64,000 bases of DNA from Tachypleus tridentatus (GCF_004210375.1 NC_134834.1:149081009-149145008), one strand, 5' to 3'; positions 21,690 to 33,211 are shown, numbered from the stretch's first letter. Made by a program: numbers and translations. The notes: generated from the letters alone by a model not told the origin.

Positions 21690-24216
21690 CATTTCAGGTC
21701 AGGTACCTATTCGTCTTCTTATAAGACATGGATAATAATGCTATAATGAATCTCGTAAGAAACCCCTCATAATTTCAAATGTTACAATATCATTTTTCTT
21801 GGCAGTCAACGTGAATCGAATGTAGATTCACAAATGTCCTTAATATCAGATACAGATGACTATTTGTATTCATAAAGCTATGAAGCATTATTCAGATGAA
21901 TGGGAAAACAATTTTAAGATCAAGAAATTGTTACAATACAATAGTTAACAGTAAGTACTTTCACATCTCAAAAATTCCAATTTTTTGTAAACCTAACCTA
22001 AATACAAACTATATTCTGTGAGACTTCAGTTTTTTCTCTACCTTAACTACAAATGAGAAAAGTCAATTAAACTGGCTTCATAACCCTAAAATATCTAAAT
22101 TATTCTTTTTTCTTTCTAAGACTTCAAACTGTAACATGAAACTACATTAGTTTATCCTAAGTAACTAAGCTTGCAACAGTATATATCTACCTATAATTAA
22201 ATTTTATTACTCTTGAGTGGCCTTTGAACTATCTCCTACTACTATTGGCACCATTATATGTTGTAAATCACATGTGATGTTATACTGTCAAATTACATTA
22301 ACCATATGCTGCTCTGCTTGTCTTATAAAATATTTTACCTAATCTTAACTAACCTAAAAATATCTACATTTTTAACTTTAGCTACTTTTATAATACTAAT
22401 AAAAGAATAAATGTCTAAAACAAAAAATAAAGTGCTTTTCCTTTCATTTTTCTTGCCACCAATTGTCAAGGATATTTAAGCCTATTTTTATTATACTAAG
22501 GGTACTACTGCAACTAAATCATTAAATCAAGTAACCCACTAAGGAATATAGAATAAAATATAGAAAGACAATGTTCCATATCATCAGTTTTTCTGGCTTT
22601 TTAACTATGCCACAAGAAGTGTTACAAATTCATCCAAGTTACACGATGCTTACTGTAAGAATAATGCTCATTCTGAAAGAGAAACTGACAATCCCCTGTA
22701 TGAAAAATACTTCATGTAATATGTCACTTGACAAATGACAACCTAGAGATTCTATTATAAACAATAATGTATTAAATATGAGAACTATTAAATCCTGAAA
22801 GATATGCAATAAATGGGATCCAATTTTCTAATTAACATTTCTGCAACTAAACAAGATTGAAGGATATGAAAATTATGCTTCTCTTGAGAGAACTACATTA
22901 CAGTGTAACTTACAAGTTTAATAATGATCAGAGGTGTGGTGAAAAAGGCAGATAAGAGAAAAATTTCTCACACTGCCTCATAAAATCAAGAACTTAAAAG
23001 TTATAGACAATTAAAATCTGGATGATTAACATGCTTTTGTGCTACACTAATTGACATATCAAACAAAAAGCAGTTCTTAACATAAAAATACCTTGTGGCA
23101 TGCAGAGCAAAGGATGCCAGTGAAGAGAGGGTTAATGGATTATTTTCATTATCTAACTTTTACTTCTATGAACTTTAAACTCTAGAATTTTCATAACCAG
23201 ATTTTTGGGATGAAGAATAGTTTTTGATCATAAGAAGTCACTTTGTACTTCACCTAATAACAATACACTCAACATTTATATAGACAAACATTTGGTTAAT
23301 TATAGAATCTGATGTTTTGTGTATAAATCTATCAAATGTTGTGAAGATGCACACACTGCATCAGAAGTTATAAATGCTCAAACTGTGTATGTTGATGAAT
23401 AAAAGCCTAATAGTCAGGGTGCTTTTGAAAAATGGAATCTCTTACTCCACTTTGCTCCTGAAGATGAAAGGTCCACTTTTTGAAAGCACTCTGGTTTCAT
23501 GGTTTTAGTTATTTCTATCAAAACTTCTTAAACCTAGTTTGTTTTTTTTCTAACTTGTGTAGATTACACCAAATCTGTCAGGAGAGGGTTAAGTATATAC
23601 ACACATATATTTAAATTGGAGGCTTGATTAAACAAACAATGTAAGAAATACTGATGTGATAACAATAAAAAGTAATTTAACCAAAATTTTATTCTCACAT
23701 TTAGTCTTATTTTCAAACCACATCAAAAAAAAAAACAAGATTGAAATATTTATCCTCTTGGCAATAATTATAGTAGAAGCATAAGTATACTGTTGTTCAA
23801 ATGTATTTATTCAATGTTCAGTCTTGTTTTAGTAAAAATTGATATTTTTTTGAAGCCAAATGGAAAATTACTATCGTTTTATATAAATACTCTGATAACT
23901 GTACTTGCATTGACAGATTTTGTATTGATGATACACAAACAATTCCTCATAAAAACTAAAGTGACATTTCAGAATTCAATGACAAGTCACTTCTCCACTA
24001 ATGACTTCCTCAAAAGAAAGAGAGGGAATGCATATGTATGAAACCTTAATACTAAAATTTCATGCAATGATTAACTACACTATGAATAAACAGATGGAAA
24101 TGTATGAGCATCTTCATATGACAAAACTTTCTAAATACCTTAATTTCATCTACACGAGACTGCAGAACAATTTTTTTTCAAGCCTACTTTTTCCTAGTAA
24201 AACAATGCCTAAACTA
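21690..24216. other. AT-rich region, nothing recognised
   Basis: I searched by eye for the missing ubiquitin exons (minus strand) and found none. Only short chance open frames, e.g. 23,793-24,041. Confidence 0.4.
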
Positions 24217-24532
24217 CACTATGGAACACAAATTTTGTTCCTGAATAGTATGTGTTATTTCTTAATTGCTTATGTTGTAAAAGTACAGAAAATGGCCATT
24301 ATTCCCTTCAAACAAACTTTGATTTTGTGACCTGGATAATGAAATTTAGAAATTAACCTATTTTCTGTGTAAAAACAGGCAAATTTGCACATTTTCATTT
24401 ACACAAGGTGTGAACAAAACATGAATCAAGATTTACATGTATTTATACTAAAGTTATAGAAAAATATTTGGAAGAGAGTAGTTTTGAGATTTCCGACTAA
24501 TGTAAATCACTTTCCCGTACCAGCCCCAAATA

Positions 24533-25286
24533 TACACCCTTGTGCAAATTAATTGGAACAAGACAGAAAATTACAATTTTTTGCATTTTATTCCTGAGAA
24601 TCCAAAAATTACTTACAAATTAATACATGATATGACCTCCATTATTTTTCAGAAGATCATTAATCCGCTTTGGCATCGAGTCCACGAGTTGACTGCAATT
24701 TTTACTCATTTTTGGATCACGATGCCACACCTCAATCAGCTTATCTTTCATAGTACAGTCTTTTCCCCGCAGTTTTTCTTTATAAATTGCCCAAAGATTT
24801 TCAATAGGATTTAAGTCCGGAGAGATTCCAGGCCCGTCCAGCACCTTTATTTGCATTGTAGTCATAAACTTCTTCACAACTTTCGATGTGTGGCACGGAG
24901 CCAGATCTTGCTGAAAAATGCCAGATACATCTGAAAATCTCTTTTTCAATTCTGACAAGTCTCGTCACTGAATAATATCTTCCTCCATTGTTCTTGCATT
25001 TCAGACCCCACTGATACTGTTCTTTTCTTCATTGAGTTAGTAAGAAGTTGTTTTTTGACTGGTCTCCTTGCCCTTCTAACAATTTCAAATGACGTAATAT
25101 TCCTCAAAATTTCATCATATATCCCAAAAATTGGTCGATCGTACTGCAAAACACAGCTAATGATGCCATCTGTGTGTGAAAAATGACTATTAAAAAAATC
25201 AGCAGGTCCAGCGAGCATACACCAGCCGCCATGCTGAAAATGTTATAAAATAACCATTTGTTTCGATTAATTTGCACAAGGGTGTA
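24533..25286 (-). mobile_element. Tc1-like transposon (internally deleted) nested in the CACTATG element
   Basis: Inverted ends TACACCCTTGTGCAAATTAA on both sides with TA at each boundary. Length about 754 bp against a usual 1.2-1.6 kb for Tc1 elements. It interrupts the host element's ORF immediately after 'MMGDY', so it is the younger insertion. Confidence 0.92.
24620..25218 (-). pseudogene. Tc1-like transposase remnants
   Basis: Minus-strand pieces: 24,946-25,218 ends with 'WRKILFSDET' carrying the first catalytic Asp. The collinear 24,620-24,958 frame has 'FQQDLAPCHTSK' with the second Asp and 'SPDLNPIENLWAIYKEKL' with the final Glu of the DD34E triad, followed by a C-terminus. The region upstream of the catalytic core (HTH DNA-binding domain) and the segment between the first and second Asp are lost or scrambled. 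Confidence 0.88.
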
Positions 25287-25870
25287 GTCTCCCATCATGT
25301 TTTTGTAATATGCTCCTTGGTAGTAGCATTCAAAGCCCAGTACATCTTGGTGGAAGCACTTGCCATGCTCCTCTGAGTATGTTCCCATATTTTTCCTTGT
25401 ATTTATCAAGATAAGCATCAAGGATATAGACTTTCAGGGACACCCCGCAACCGATTTTGCTGTACTTCTTCACCAAAGCGTCAACCAGTTCCACATAATT
25501 TTTGGCTTTGTAATCGCTCAAGAAGCCTCAATCCACTGCAACAAAGTTGCCCCACACTTTTTTTTCCCTTCATACTGAGCTTCTTGGGGAATTCTGTGCA
25601 ATCCAGGATCTTTATTTGTGGTAAAAAAAAACACCAGTTTTGACCTTCACCTCAGACAGCTTAGGAAAGAAGCCTTGAAGGTACTTGAAGGCTGCAGACT
25701 CCTTATCAAGAGCTGCAACAAACTATTTCATGAGACCCAAGTTTATGTGCAATGGTGAGAACACCACCTTCTGGAGGTTCACTTGTAGCTCACCTTTGTC
25801 ATTGTGCCTCCCCACAGAAAACTCATTCCATTGTGACCAGTGCATCCTGTTAGTGTGCTCAGAGACCCAT
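25287..25870 (-). pseudogene. unclassified transposon ORF, degenerate
   Basis: Minus-strand pieces in shifting frames: 'MHWSQWNEFSVGRHNDKGEL', then 'VFSPLHINLGLMK', 'AAFKYLQGFFPKLSEVKVKT', 'NYVELVDALVKKYSKIGCGV', 'SLKVYILDAYLD', and an 'HG..FHQD' motif followed by 'YYKNMMGDY'. The frame is cut by the Tc1-like insertion. From memory this resembles an uncharacterised protein found in many copies in some invertebrate genomes ('PLHIKLGLMK' and 'HGERFHQDI' signatures). I cannot name its fold or a catalytic triad. Stops and frameshifts show this copy is dead. Its last codons survive in the short copies at 563-640 and 63,538-63,600, tying those MITEs to this ORF. Confidence 0.6.
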
Positions 25871-26146
25871 CAGCGACTCAGCACTGAATCTACCTGAAAT
25901 TTACCCATTTTCCAGAACATTCCAAAGTTTTATTATCCACATCACAAAAGCAAAGTTTGGAGAGAAAAACAGGTCTACTTTCCATTTACTTTTGGCATAA
26001 GCACTTGGGAAATAATACTTTCTGCCAGGAACAAGAAAAAGTAAAAATGTTGTTACATAGTGTTATCATCTTTACATGTCAAGACTAACAAGGCAAAATA
26101 AAGAAAATCTGGTAAAAATTTTCAAACTTCTTGGTAAGAAACTTAC

Positions 26147-26209
26147 CTCAAGGGTGATGGTTTTCCCTGTTAATGTTTTTACATAAATCTGCATTTTTCC
26201 TGGTGGAAG
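26147..26209 (-). CDS. ubiquitin N-terminal exon (residues 1-16)
   Basis: Minus strand: acceptor CTCTTTGTAG, 15 bases (codons L-P-P-G-K), then ATG at 26,194 opening MQIYVKTLTGKTITLE, and donor GAG|GTAAGT at 26,147/26,146. The 16 residues match the universally conserved first beta-hairpin of ubiquitin except Tyr for Phe4. Clean splice sites mark a spliced exon, not a processed copy. As I recall, an intron after Glu16 also occurs in ubiquitin-ribosomal fusion genes such as RPS27A; this needs checking. No continuation (VEPSDTIENV..) was found below 26,147, where the intron is filled by transposons. Upstream, 28,578-28,660 is a compatible first exon. It may be a real gene whose remaining exons lie beyond the left edge, or an orphan exon. 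Confidence 0.75.
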
Positions 26210-28577
26210 CTACAAAGAGAAAAAATACTTTCAAAACCTCACTCAAGTCTTTCATAAAACATAGCACTTCCAGTGATTTCTATTTGCTTTTAATACATTT
26301 TCCTACAGCTTTTTGTGCACAAACATGCTCCATTTTCACAACTGCTTGTTGAAGGGTATCTGATGGCATTTAAGTTACAAAGAAATAAACTGTAATCAAT
26401 ATTGTTATTAATCCTACTAACTATTGTTGGAGTTATAAAACAATAACTTTCTCAAAATTCCTGTTGTGCTACAGGATGATTAAGATAGGGATCATCTTTA
26501 ACCAGTTGAAAGATCTTGAACATACCCATACACAAGGTCCACTTGAAGCTACTGATAGAGCCATGAACAGGTATGGCAATATAAAAAGAAATAACTTTGT
26601 AGGGGCAGAATTTTACAGTTCAAACATGAACTCTAGAAAAACAGTGACTACTAGGTTGAAGAGAATGCCTAATGTTGTTAATGTGCACTGTATCACCTTC
26701 ACTACTGGAAACCACATGCTCAGGGCAAAATAAACAGGTTAAGTCTTATGTGGGGCAAAATCAAACCCACTAGATAACAAGGAATTGTGAAAACATTTAA
26801 AAAAAAACTGTGTATGATTTTTAATTGTAGGATCACTTATACAAGCTAGAAAATCTTTCAGTTCATGTTACTCAAGTACAGTTTGCTAGAAATCTCATAG
26901 TACACCAAGTTTGAACTTCAAACATATGGTGTCACATGAGAGGACATTTTAGATGAATCAGATACCACTAATTTGCAGTTAGTGCATTTTAACCACCAGC
27001 CAATTACACAAATCTCAATTTTCATAAACAAAACTACAGTCACTGTATACAAAGCAGACCTCAACAGATCCAAGGTTCCAGGCCACCATGATGATGAAAA
27101 ATTATCATTGCACCTAATATTTTCTCCCATTTTATTTGTGCATGGGGATGTGCTAAATTGAACTTTAGTCTAAAACAGTTCTGGATTCTTAAATTTTGAA
27201 CTATTTCTGGATTTCAATCCTAAGCTGAACTCCGTTTCTAGGGTTTTAAAGGCAGATTCAGCACTTAAATTTTTTTGAAGAAATGAAGCCATGCAACTGC
27301 ACATCACCTAACTAATTTTGCACCATTTTCTTCTTTCTCCAAATTCAATCAATCAGTGCATATGTTTAGACTCAGGCGTGACAAAAAACAGTTGTTTCAG
27401 ACAATACTACCAAATAGTTGTTGGTATCATATGGCCATTGGCATGTACTAATTGCTGTGAAAGTAAATAAATATACATTTCTCAGTACAAACAATATTGA
27501 AGTTAAGCATGCTGTAGAATTCTGGGACTAACCCCTAAGTCTAAAGATATGATATAGACTGAGAATGTTCACAGTAACAATGATGAGATATACATTAACA
27601 AGTATCACTGATGGCACAGTCATGATCAGGAACACACCAATCAACAAAAGGCCAAACATACAACCAACTTAATAGCTCAAAACCTAACCCGATTCCAAAA
27701 ATTTGTAATTCACATACAAAGCCTTGCAAATTTTAATGCAGTACACAAAAGGTTTCTTCACTGTAAAAAGGATTAACCCTTCTGTGATAGGTCACAGATC
27801 AAAAACCACATCACCACATTTGTTGACCTACATTCAAAATTTTAATGAACTACTATTTTATGGATTTGTATCCAGTTTGGTATAAAACTGTAGATTAAAG
27901 TTTTGATATTATATACAAATTAATTTCTTAAAAGTAAACATTAAAAGAACACTTAAATATCAGTTTTTCAGTCATGTGGCATGCCGAATTAGATGTCAAA
28001 ATACAGTGTTCATGTGAACTAGGAATTAGTATCAACATTAAATATTGACAAGGAAGAATATAAAATAAAAAACTCATTTTTATTCTGCCAAGATATGGCT
28101 CATGTACTGAATCAAACATTGGCCTTGTTCACCTATTTCCATTTTTGGAAATGGTCCCCTTACATACACTTACTTTAATATAAGAAATGTGAATAACTAA
28201 ACAACAGAGTAGAATGTCCATGCTCGTGGTTTTCTCAGTAATTTTAATCTGATAAAAAGCTACCATATTCTTTCAAAACAAGATTAAGGAGCTTGGTTGT
28301 ATCTAAAGTTTTCTTCAGACTTTTATACAACTTAATTACCAAATTTCAAAAAGTGGAATTCTATGGTATCAATACACTAACTTATGATTTTTTATTATTC
28401 AACTCTATATGCAAAACCTACGAAAATTTTTCACATCCTTCACATGCAAAAGTTTAGAAGGCTTAGCAAACCTACGTCCAACAGTAACAGAGTATGAAGG
28501 ATGTTGCGAGATGAGATAATTGTTTGCTTCATTTATTTACTGTTCTATATTTAAAAAAAAAAAAATTAATAACTTAC
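26210..28577 (-). other. putative first intron of the ubiquitin-exon gene
   Basis: AT-rich, no repeat family recognised. Open frames such as 26,464-26,733 (plus) show no family features. Confidence 0.4.
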
Positions 28578-28660
28578 TTCAAAATCATATAAACGTGTAA
28601 TTAATGAGACCATTACAAAATATAGCCCACTAAAAAAAGTTCAGCTACGTTACCCTAGCG
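28578..28660 (-). CDS. candidate first exon (5' UTR plus MVSLITRLYDFE)
   Basis: Minus strand: a pyrimidine-rich stretch (CTTTTTTT), then ATG at 28,613 opening a 12-codon frame MVSLITRLYDFE that ends exactly at a strong donor GAA|GTAAGT (28,578/28,577) in phase 0. The next acceptor, at 26,210-26,211, starts with five codons in the same frame as the ubiquitin Met. The spliced product would therefore be a 17-residue extension in front of ubiquitin, unless translation starts at the ubiquitin Met and this is 5' UTR. The 5' boundary is estimated from the TATA-like motif. Confidence 0.4.
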
Positions 28661-28686
28661 ACACTAGGTCAGCATACAAAAAATAA

Positions 28687-28694
28687 TATATATA
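28687..28694 (-). promoter_or_regulatory. TATA-like element upstream of the candidate first exon
   Basis: TATATATA on the minus strand about 30 bases before the presumed start near 28,660, next to a locally GC-richer segment (ctgacctagtgtcgctaggg). AT-rich surroundings make chance occurrence possible. Confidence 0.3.
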
Positions 28695-29048
28695 GCATTA
28701 TGAGACTTGTGCTGCTCACACTAAACATTTGTACTTGTGATATAAGTTGCAGTGATTTTAGACAAAATTAATCTTGTATTTCCTACATTTTTTTATAATG
28801 GTCACTCAAATTGACAACTCCCAAATAAAAAAATAGACAACACACATTTTGATAAGTTTTTTTAATCATACCACGAAATTCACCTCACACTGAGTAATAA
28901 GAGACTCAATATTTTTACAATTCTTTATTGAAAACTTCATAAAAATTGATTTTTCTAGTACAAAAAAAACATGTAATCTTTACTAAAGTCTACCAAATTT
29001 TGTGAAAATACATGTACTGTGTCAAAAGATATAGTATAAATACTTAAC

Positions 29049-29323
29049 TTGTTTGTTTGTTTGGGAATTTCGCACAAAGCTACTCGAGGGCTATCTGTGC
29101 TAGCCGTCCCTAATTTTGCAGTGTAAGACTAGAGGGAAGGCATCTAGTCATCACCACCCACCGCCAACTCTTGGGCTACTGTTTTATCAACGAATAGTGG
29201 GATTGACCGTCACATTATACACCCCCACGGCTGGGAGGGCGAGCATGTTTAGCGCGACGCGGGCGCGAACCCGCGACCCTCGGATTACGAGTCGCACGCC
29301 TTACGCGCTTGGCCATGCCAGGC
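29049..29323 (-). repeat. tRNA-Thr-type SINE, full length
   Basis: (TTTG)n tail complement, body, and GC-rich tRNA head ending 'ggccatgccaggcc'. Subfamily with the 'gcgcgacgcgggcgcgaacc' head, shared with 33,978 and 48,299. Confidence 0.93.
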
Positions 29324-29535
29324 CTTCACTGAAGACATAACCTTAGGAAGCACCGAAAACATTGTCTGTTTTTGAGATTGACGTTATTTTGATTTTACAA
29401 ATAACAAATAAAAACTATTCTAAGATCACAACCTTTAGAAGTATGTAGCACATTACTGTGCTAAATACAAATGGCAGAAAAATTAGTTTGGTTTCGTTGG
29501 CGTTTATAAAATTAAAAATAGTATTTCCATTATAT

Positions 29536-29700
29536 GACTCTGGATCCGACGATCTCGGGTTCGAGATGTGATGCCGCCAAACACGCTACATACTCTCAGC
29601 TATTCGTAAGTTATAAAAGTGACAATTAGTTCCGCTATTAGGTTAAAGAGTTACCGTTTTAGGTGCACGCGTTAGATCGTGTAGCTGACAAGACTAGCCA
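29536..29700 (+). repeat. possible third SINE type (tRNA-like head)
   Basis: A box-B-like GGGTTCGAGATGTG preceded by 'ggatccgacgatctc' and followed by SINE-like body words ('tcagctattcgtaagttata'). Single copy in the window, so weak. Confidence 0.3.
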
Positions 29701-29734
29701 AGGAAGTGGGTGTTGACTAAATAAATATCTTCTC

Positions 29735-29935
29735 TATAGTGTGACACTTCTGTAGCAGGTGGCTGTTGTTGACTAAGTATCTTCTCTCTAGTGTAGCAGG
29801 TAGGCGTTGTTAGCTAAGTACCTTCTCTCTAGTGTAGCACCTCTGTAGCAGGTGAGTGTTGTTAACTAAGTACCTTCTCTCTAGTATAGCACCTCTGCAG
29901 CAGGTGAGTGTTGTTAGCTAAGTACCTTCTTTCAG
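29735..29935. repeat. minisatellite, about 52-bp unit, four imperfect copies
   Basis: Repeats of 'gtagcaggtgagtgttgtta' and 'ctaagtaccttctctctagt', one unit shortened by about 11 bp. Confidence 0.85.
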
Positions 29936-29939
29936 TAAA

Positions 29940-31455
29940 GAAACACAGTTTAACATTAGGAATGATCCATTACATCTGTGTGTTATCAGCCATCACTCAG
30001 AGTTGGTGAGCTCGATTACAGTAATTCTCTGTGTGGTAACTGGAAGTTGTCCTACGGTGTACAAGGGTTACTTTGTTTTAAGATTTTTGCCAGAGGAGGA
30101 TAAAGAAGCCCCTGGAGTAAAGCACATTTTTTTTAATTTTTATAGACTTGTAACTTTGAATTTAAACACACAATATGTTAAACGAGTTAGCTGTTATTTT
30201 CTACCAATCAGGGTACGCATTTGATGACTTCATTAGGGATTTAATGTATCAAAAGAAAACGGAAACATTACCTAACATCTTTATATATGCAATTTTTATT
30301 TCCATAACGGTTACCCTCCGTCTACACCTATAAAGAATCATTTCACAAGATTTATTTCTTTATTGTCTAAAATATCGTTATGTTTGAGTTTAAAAGTTTG
30401 AAAATTGTCCCCAATTTTCCCATCTTTAAGAGCTATGTACTCTTAACGGACTCGTTGCTCCGAAACCTGAAAAAATAAGTGCTATTTTAGGGGTTATGAC
30501 CCTAACTCTATTGTTACCCCTGCTGTTGGTAAGTTGAAACTGAACACGCAGTATCTTCACGAGTTTCCGAAACTCCACTCGACGGGTTTGTGTTGAAGAA
30601 TTTCTTTGATTAAACTCGAATTTTTAGTTAATCAGCTTAGCGTCTCTTTCCGACAAAACCCTGTTTAAATCTGGTCAAACATTAACAATGTGCGTATTAA
30701 TTGCGCCCCTACCTTTGTCCGTTTCGTTTCTTAGTTTACAAGTTCACACTTCGCTCACACTTACCGACAATACATTTTTCTAAGCCAATGAATGATTTAC
30801 GGTAAACAATGTTATGAACGCCTCGTTTGAAAGATGATTTTAAACCTTCTGAATTAGGTTTACACAGTTGAGTCTTTGAAACCAGATAAAACAGAACCTC
30901 TCCTATTTAGTAGCGTGATTATATTAACACTTCCCGAAGGAATTCTTAAAGTCTCGAAAGCTGTGCTTAAAGTCCACATCTGGTAAAACAATGGTTGAAT
31001 CCACCAAAGTTTCTGAGAGCCTCGAATGTACATTGCCCAGAAACTTAGAAATATTGAGGCTTGTAATTAGAAATATTATCTAACTGTGCAGTCGGAAGAG
31101 CACGTGACATGTTATGACTACTTTTGCAAGATGTATTGTCAGTCGTAGAGCTGGTTATGTTAAGTTTATTCTGGAATTTGAATAACATACTCGCATTGCA
31201 TTCATCGTCTTACCATAAAGACAAGCTCTTGTGTAAAATAAGATGAGTTATATATTAATTCGTCTCTTTATAACCATAAAACTTTTTGAGAACCTAACCT
31301 GCTGAAGTTTTATCAGACTCCTAATGAAGCAAGGGGTATAGCCCCCTCAGAGGTATACAGGAGCTACAGAATTGATATTAAAAGATTAATGTAATGCAGA
31401 TAATATATTTTAATACGGAAGAAATTATTTATAGAGAAGAATATGTGAAAATGTT
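29940..31455. other. no recognisable gene
   Basis: Somewhat more complex sequence than the surroundings. The open frame at 30,003-30,224 has no homology I recognise and no clear splice sites that would make it an exon. Confidence 0.4.
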
Positions 31456-31544
31456 TCTGTTTATTTTTTTTAATTTTATGAAGGGGGTTAACTGCACCAG
31501 CCGTATCTAAGTCAGCGATAATAGACTAAAGGGTTTCTTTTTAT

Positions 31545-31805
31545 TTATTTTTTTAATTTCGCGCAAAGCTACACGAGGGCTCTCTGGGATAGCCGTCCCT
31601 AATTTAGTAGTGTGAGACTAGAGAGAAGGCAACTAGTTTTCACTGCCCACCTTCAGCTCTTGGGCGACTCTATTACCAACGAATAGTGGGATTGGCTGTA
31701 ACATTATAACGTTCACACAGCTGAAAAAGCGAGTATGTTTGGTGTGACAAGGATTAGAACCCACGATCCTCAGATTACGAGTCGCACGCTTACGCGCTAC
31801 GCGCT
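31545..31805 (-). repeat. tRNA-Thr-type SINE inserted beside an older SINE fragment
   Basis: Full reverse-strand copy. Immediately left (31,460-31,530) is a short diverged piece of the same body (aactgcaccagccgtatcta), so this copy inserted into or beside an older one. Its tRNA head abuts a truncated hAT. Confidence 0.88.
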
Positions 31806-32813
31806 AGGTATAGTCACTGCATTTCGTCAAAAACTCAACAAACTGTCCATGGATGAGATCGCTTCCACTTGTAATATAATTTACAATTTTTACAACAATA
31901 TACATCAAAGTTTTCAATTCATCACTTTTAGATATCTGAGCATACAAATTTTCCTGATGCAAAATGTAATGGAAAGATGGTAGCGTGGAGTTCACATTAT
32001 TTTCAATCAAATGCTGCTTCAAAAGATAAACAAATCCTAATTTCGCCCCAGTCATGGCGAGAGTACCATCTGTTGTGACAGAAACCAGTTGTTTAAAATA
32101 TAGATTGAAATTTTTTGACATTTCAAGAAAGTTTTCAAAGATATTTTTTCCACATGTTCTATTTCGTAATACACAAATATCAAACATTTCTTCCCTCACT
32201 TGAAGATTTGAAGTTACATATCGAACCTAAAACATCAACTGTGCAGTGTCACTAATATCTGTTGACTCATCTACTGCTAAAGAAAAATACAAACAGTCTT
32301 TTAGTTGTTCAAGCAACTGATTTTCTATGTCTTTCGCGCACTCTAGCATTCTGCGGACAATTGTTCTTCGACTTAATTGCAAATTATTTACTTTTTGAAG
32401 AATATCATCTTTTATTTTTGAATCATAATTCTCCTACAGAGTTTCAATGACAAGAATAATATTTCTTTTTCCTGGTTCAGCATCAAAAAAGATTAATTTT
32501 TTGAGCTAGAATCTTAGCTACATATGAGCTACCTAAAGCAACTAGTTCTATCGATGATAAAAATTTCTTTAGGCCTTCCTTTTGTTCATAAAGTTGCGCT
32601 TTCAGACGGCTAATTTCATTCATAAGATTTTTGTTATCAACTGGAAATTTTACCTCAAATACGTTGTTAAAATTGTTAAAGTGTTGCTTTATTATTCCTA
32701 AAACCTTTGTTACACAAAAGACATATTGGCTTATTATTTTCTTCAATCACTGCAAATTTAAACTACCGATTTTCATTGAATTCTTGTTTCACGTTTTTCT
32801 TGTCACGCGCCAT
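31804..32813 (-). pseudogene. hAT transposase relic (ZBED5/GTF2IRD2-like)
   Basis: Collinear minus-strand fragments with stops and frameshifts. 'TTDG..AMTG' carries the conserved Asp of the hAT RNase H-like fold, and 'HYILHQENLYAQ' the following conserved block. C-terminal dimerisation domain absent. Confidence 0.82.
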
Positions 32814-33211
32814 TCTCTTTTCGGCAGTAATGCCAGAATCAATTAAATTGTCTTTGTTTTCTGAGCGTTGACCATTATTTGGATTTTTTCGGTTTCAAAT
32901 TATCCACTTATCCATATTATGGGATTAAAAACAAATTATATTTAAACACTTGAAAGTTGCACAATAAAAATATGTTTGCAAGCGCATGCAAAACAACGCG
33001 CACTCGATAGCAAACATCTAAACCAAACTGACGTTACAAAATGGGCGGAGTCTGTGTCAGTGATGAAGCGCATGACATTAGTGATGACGGGAGGCAGTGC
33101 AGTTGCTGATTACCAAATTCGTGATAAAAATAAATGATGGGAAAAGTTGTTTCCTAAACTCAAGCTGGCCACAATTGTGCTATCTAGTGGCCATGGAGAC
33201 GCCCACCCCTG
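31806..33211 (-). mobile_element. second hAT element, left end lost
   Basis: Right terminus on the minus strand reads CAGGGGTGGGCGTCTCCATG from 33,211. The transposase relic runs from ATG 32,813 leftward: BED-like 'CLLCNKGF' with in-frame stops, then 32,483-32,746, then 31,804-32,199 with 'LVSVTTDGTLAMTG' and 'FHYILHQE', a hAT core signature. The rest of the C-terminus and the left inverted repeat are missing at the SINE junction. Confidence 0.82.

Larger units (their letters stand above)
24217..26062 (-). mobile_element. DNA transposon with CACTATGTAACA-type ends, coding member (disrupted)
   Basis: Ends: CACTATGGAACACAAATTTT at 24,217 and, on the other strand from 26,062, CACTATGTAACAACATTTTT. 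Both lead into 'TTGTTCCTG'. It is preceded by CTA and followed by TTA. Copies at 423, 49,936 and 63,395 are likewise bordered by TTA, so the target is probably a 3-bp TTA/TWA. Between the ends lie a degenerate reading frame (next entry) and a nested Tc1-like element at 24,533-25,286. CACTA termini with a 3-bp duplication would fit the CACTA/EnSpm group, and TWA fits PIF/Harbinger; the sequence alone does not decide. Confidence 0.75.

Noticed and set aside
26464..26733. 89-codon plus-strand ORF
   Set aside because: No recognisable motif, inside the putative ubiquitin-gene intron, chance length for this composition.
29735..29935. Regular repeats considered as a CRISPR array (also 15,317, 41,543, 62,074)
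   Set aside because: Contiguous tandem repeats without unique spacers, in animal DNA.
30003..30224. 73-codon ORF with a plausible-looking protein segment
   Set aside because: No family, no convincing splice-site pair, and no conservation evidence available; left as unassigned.
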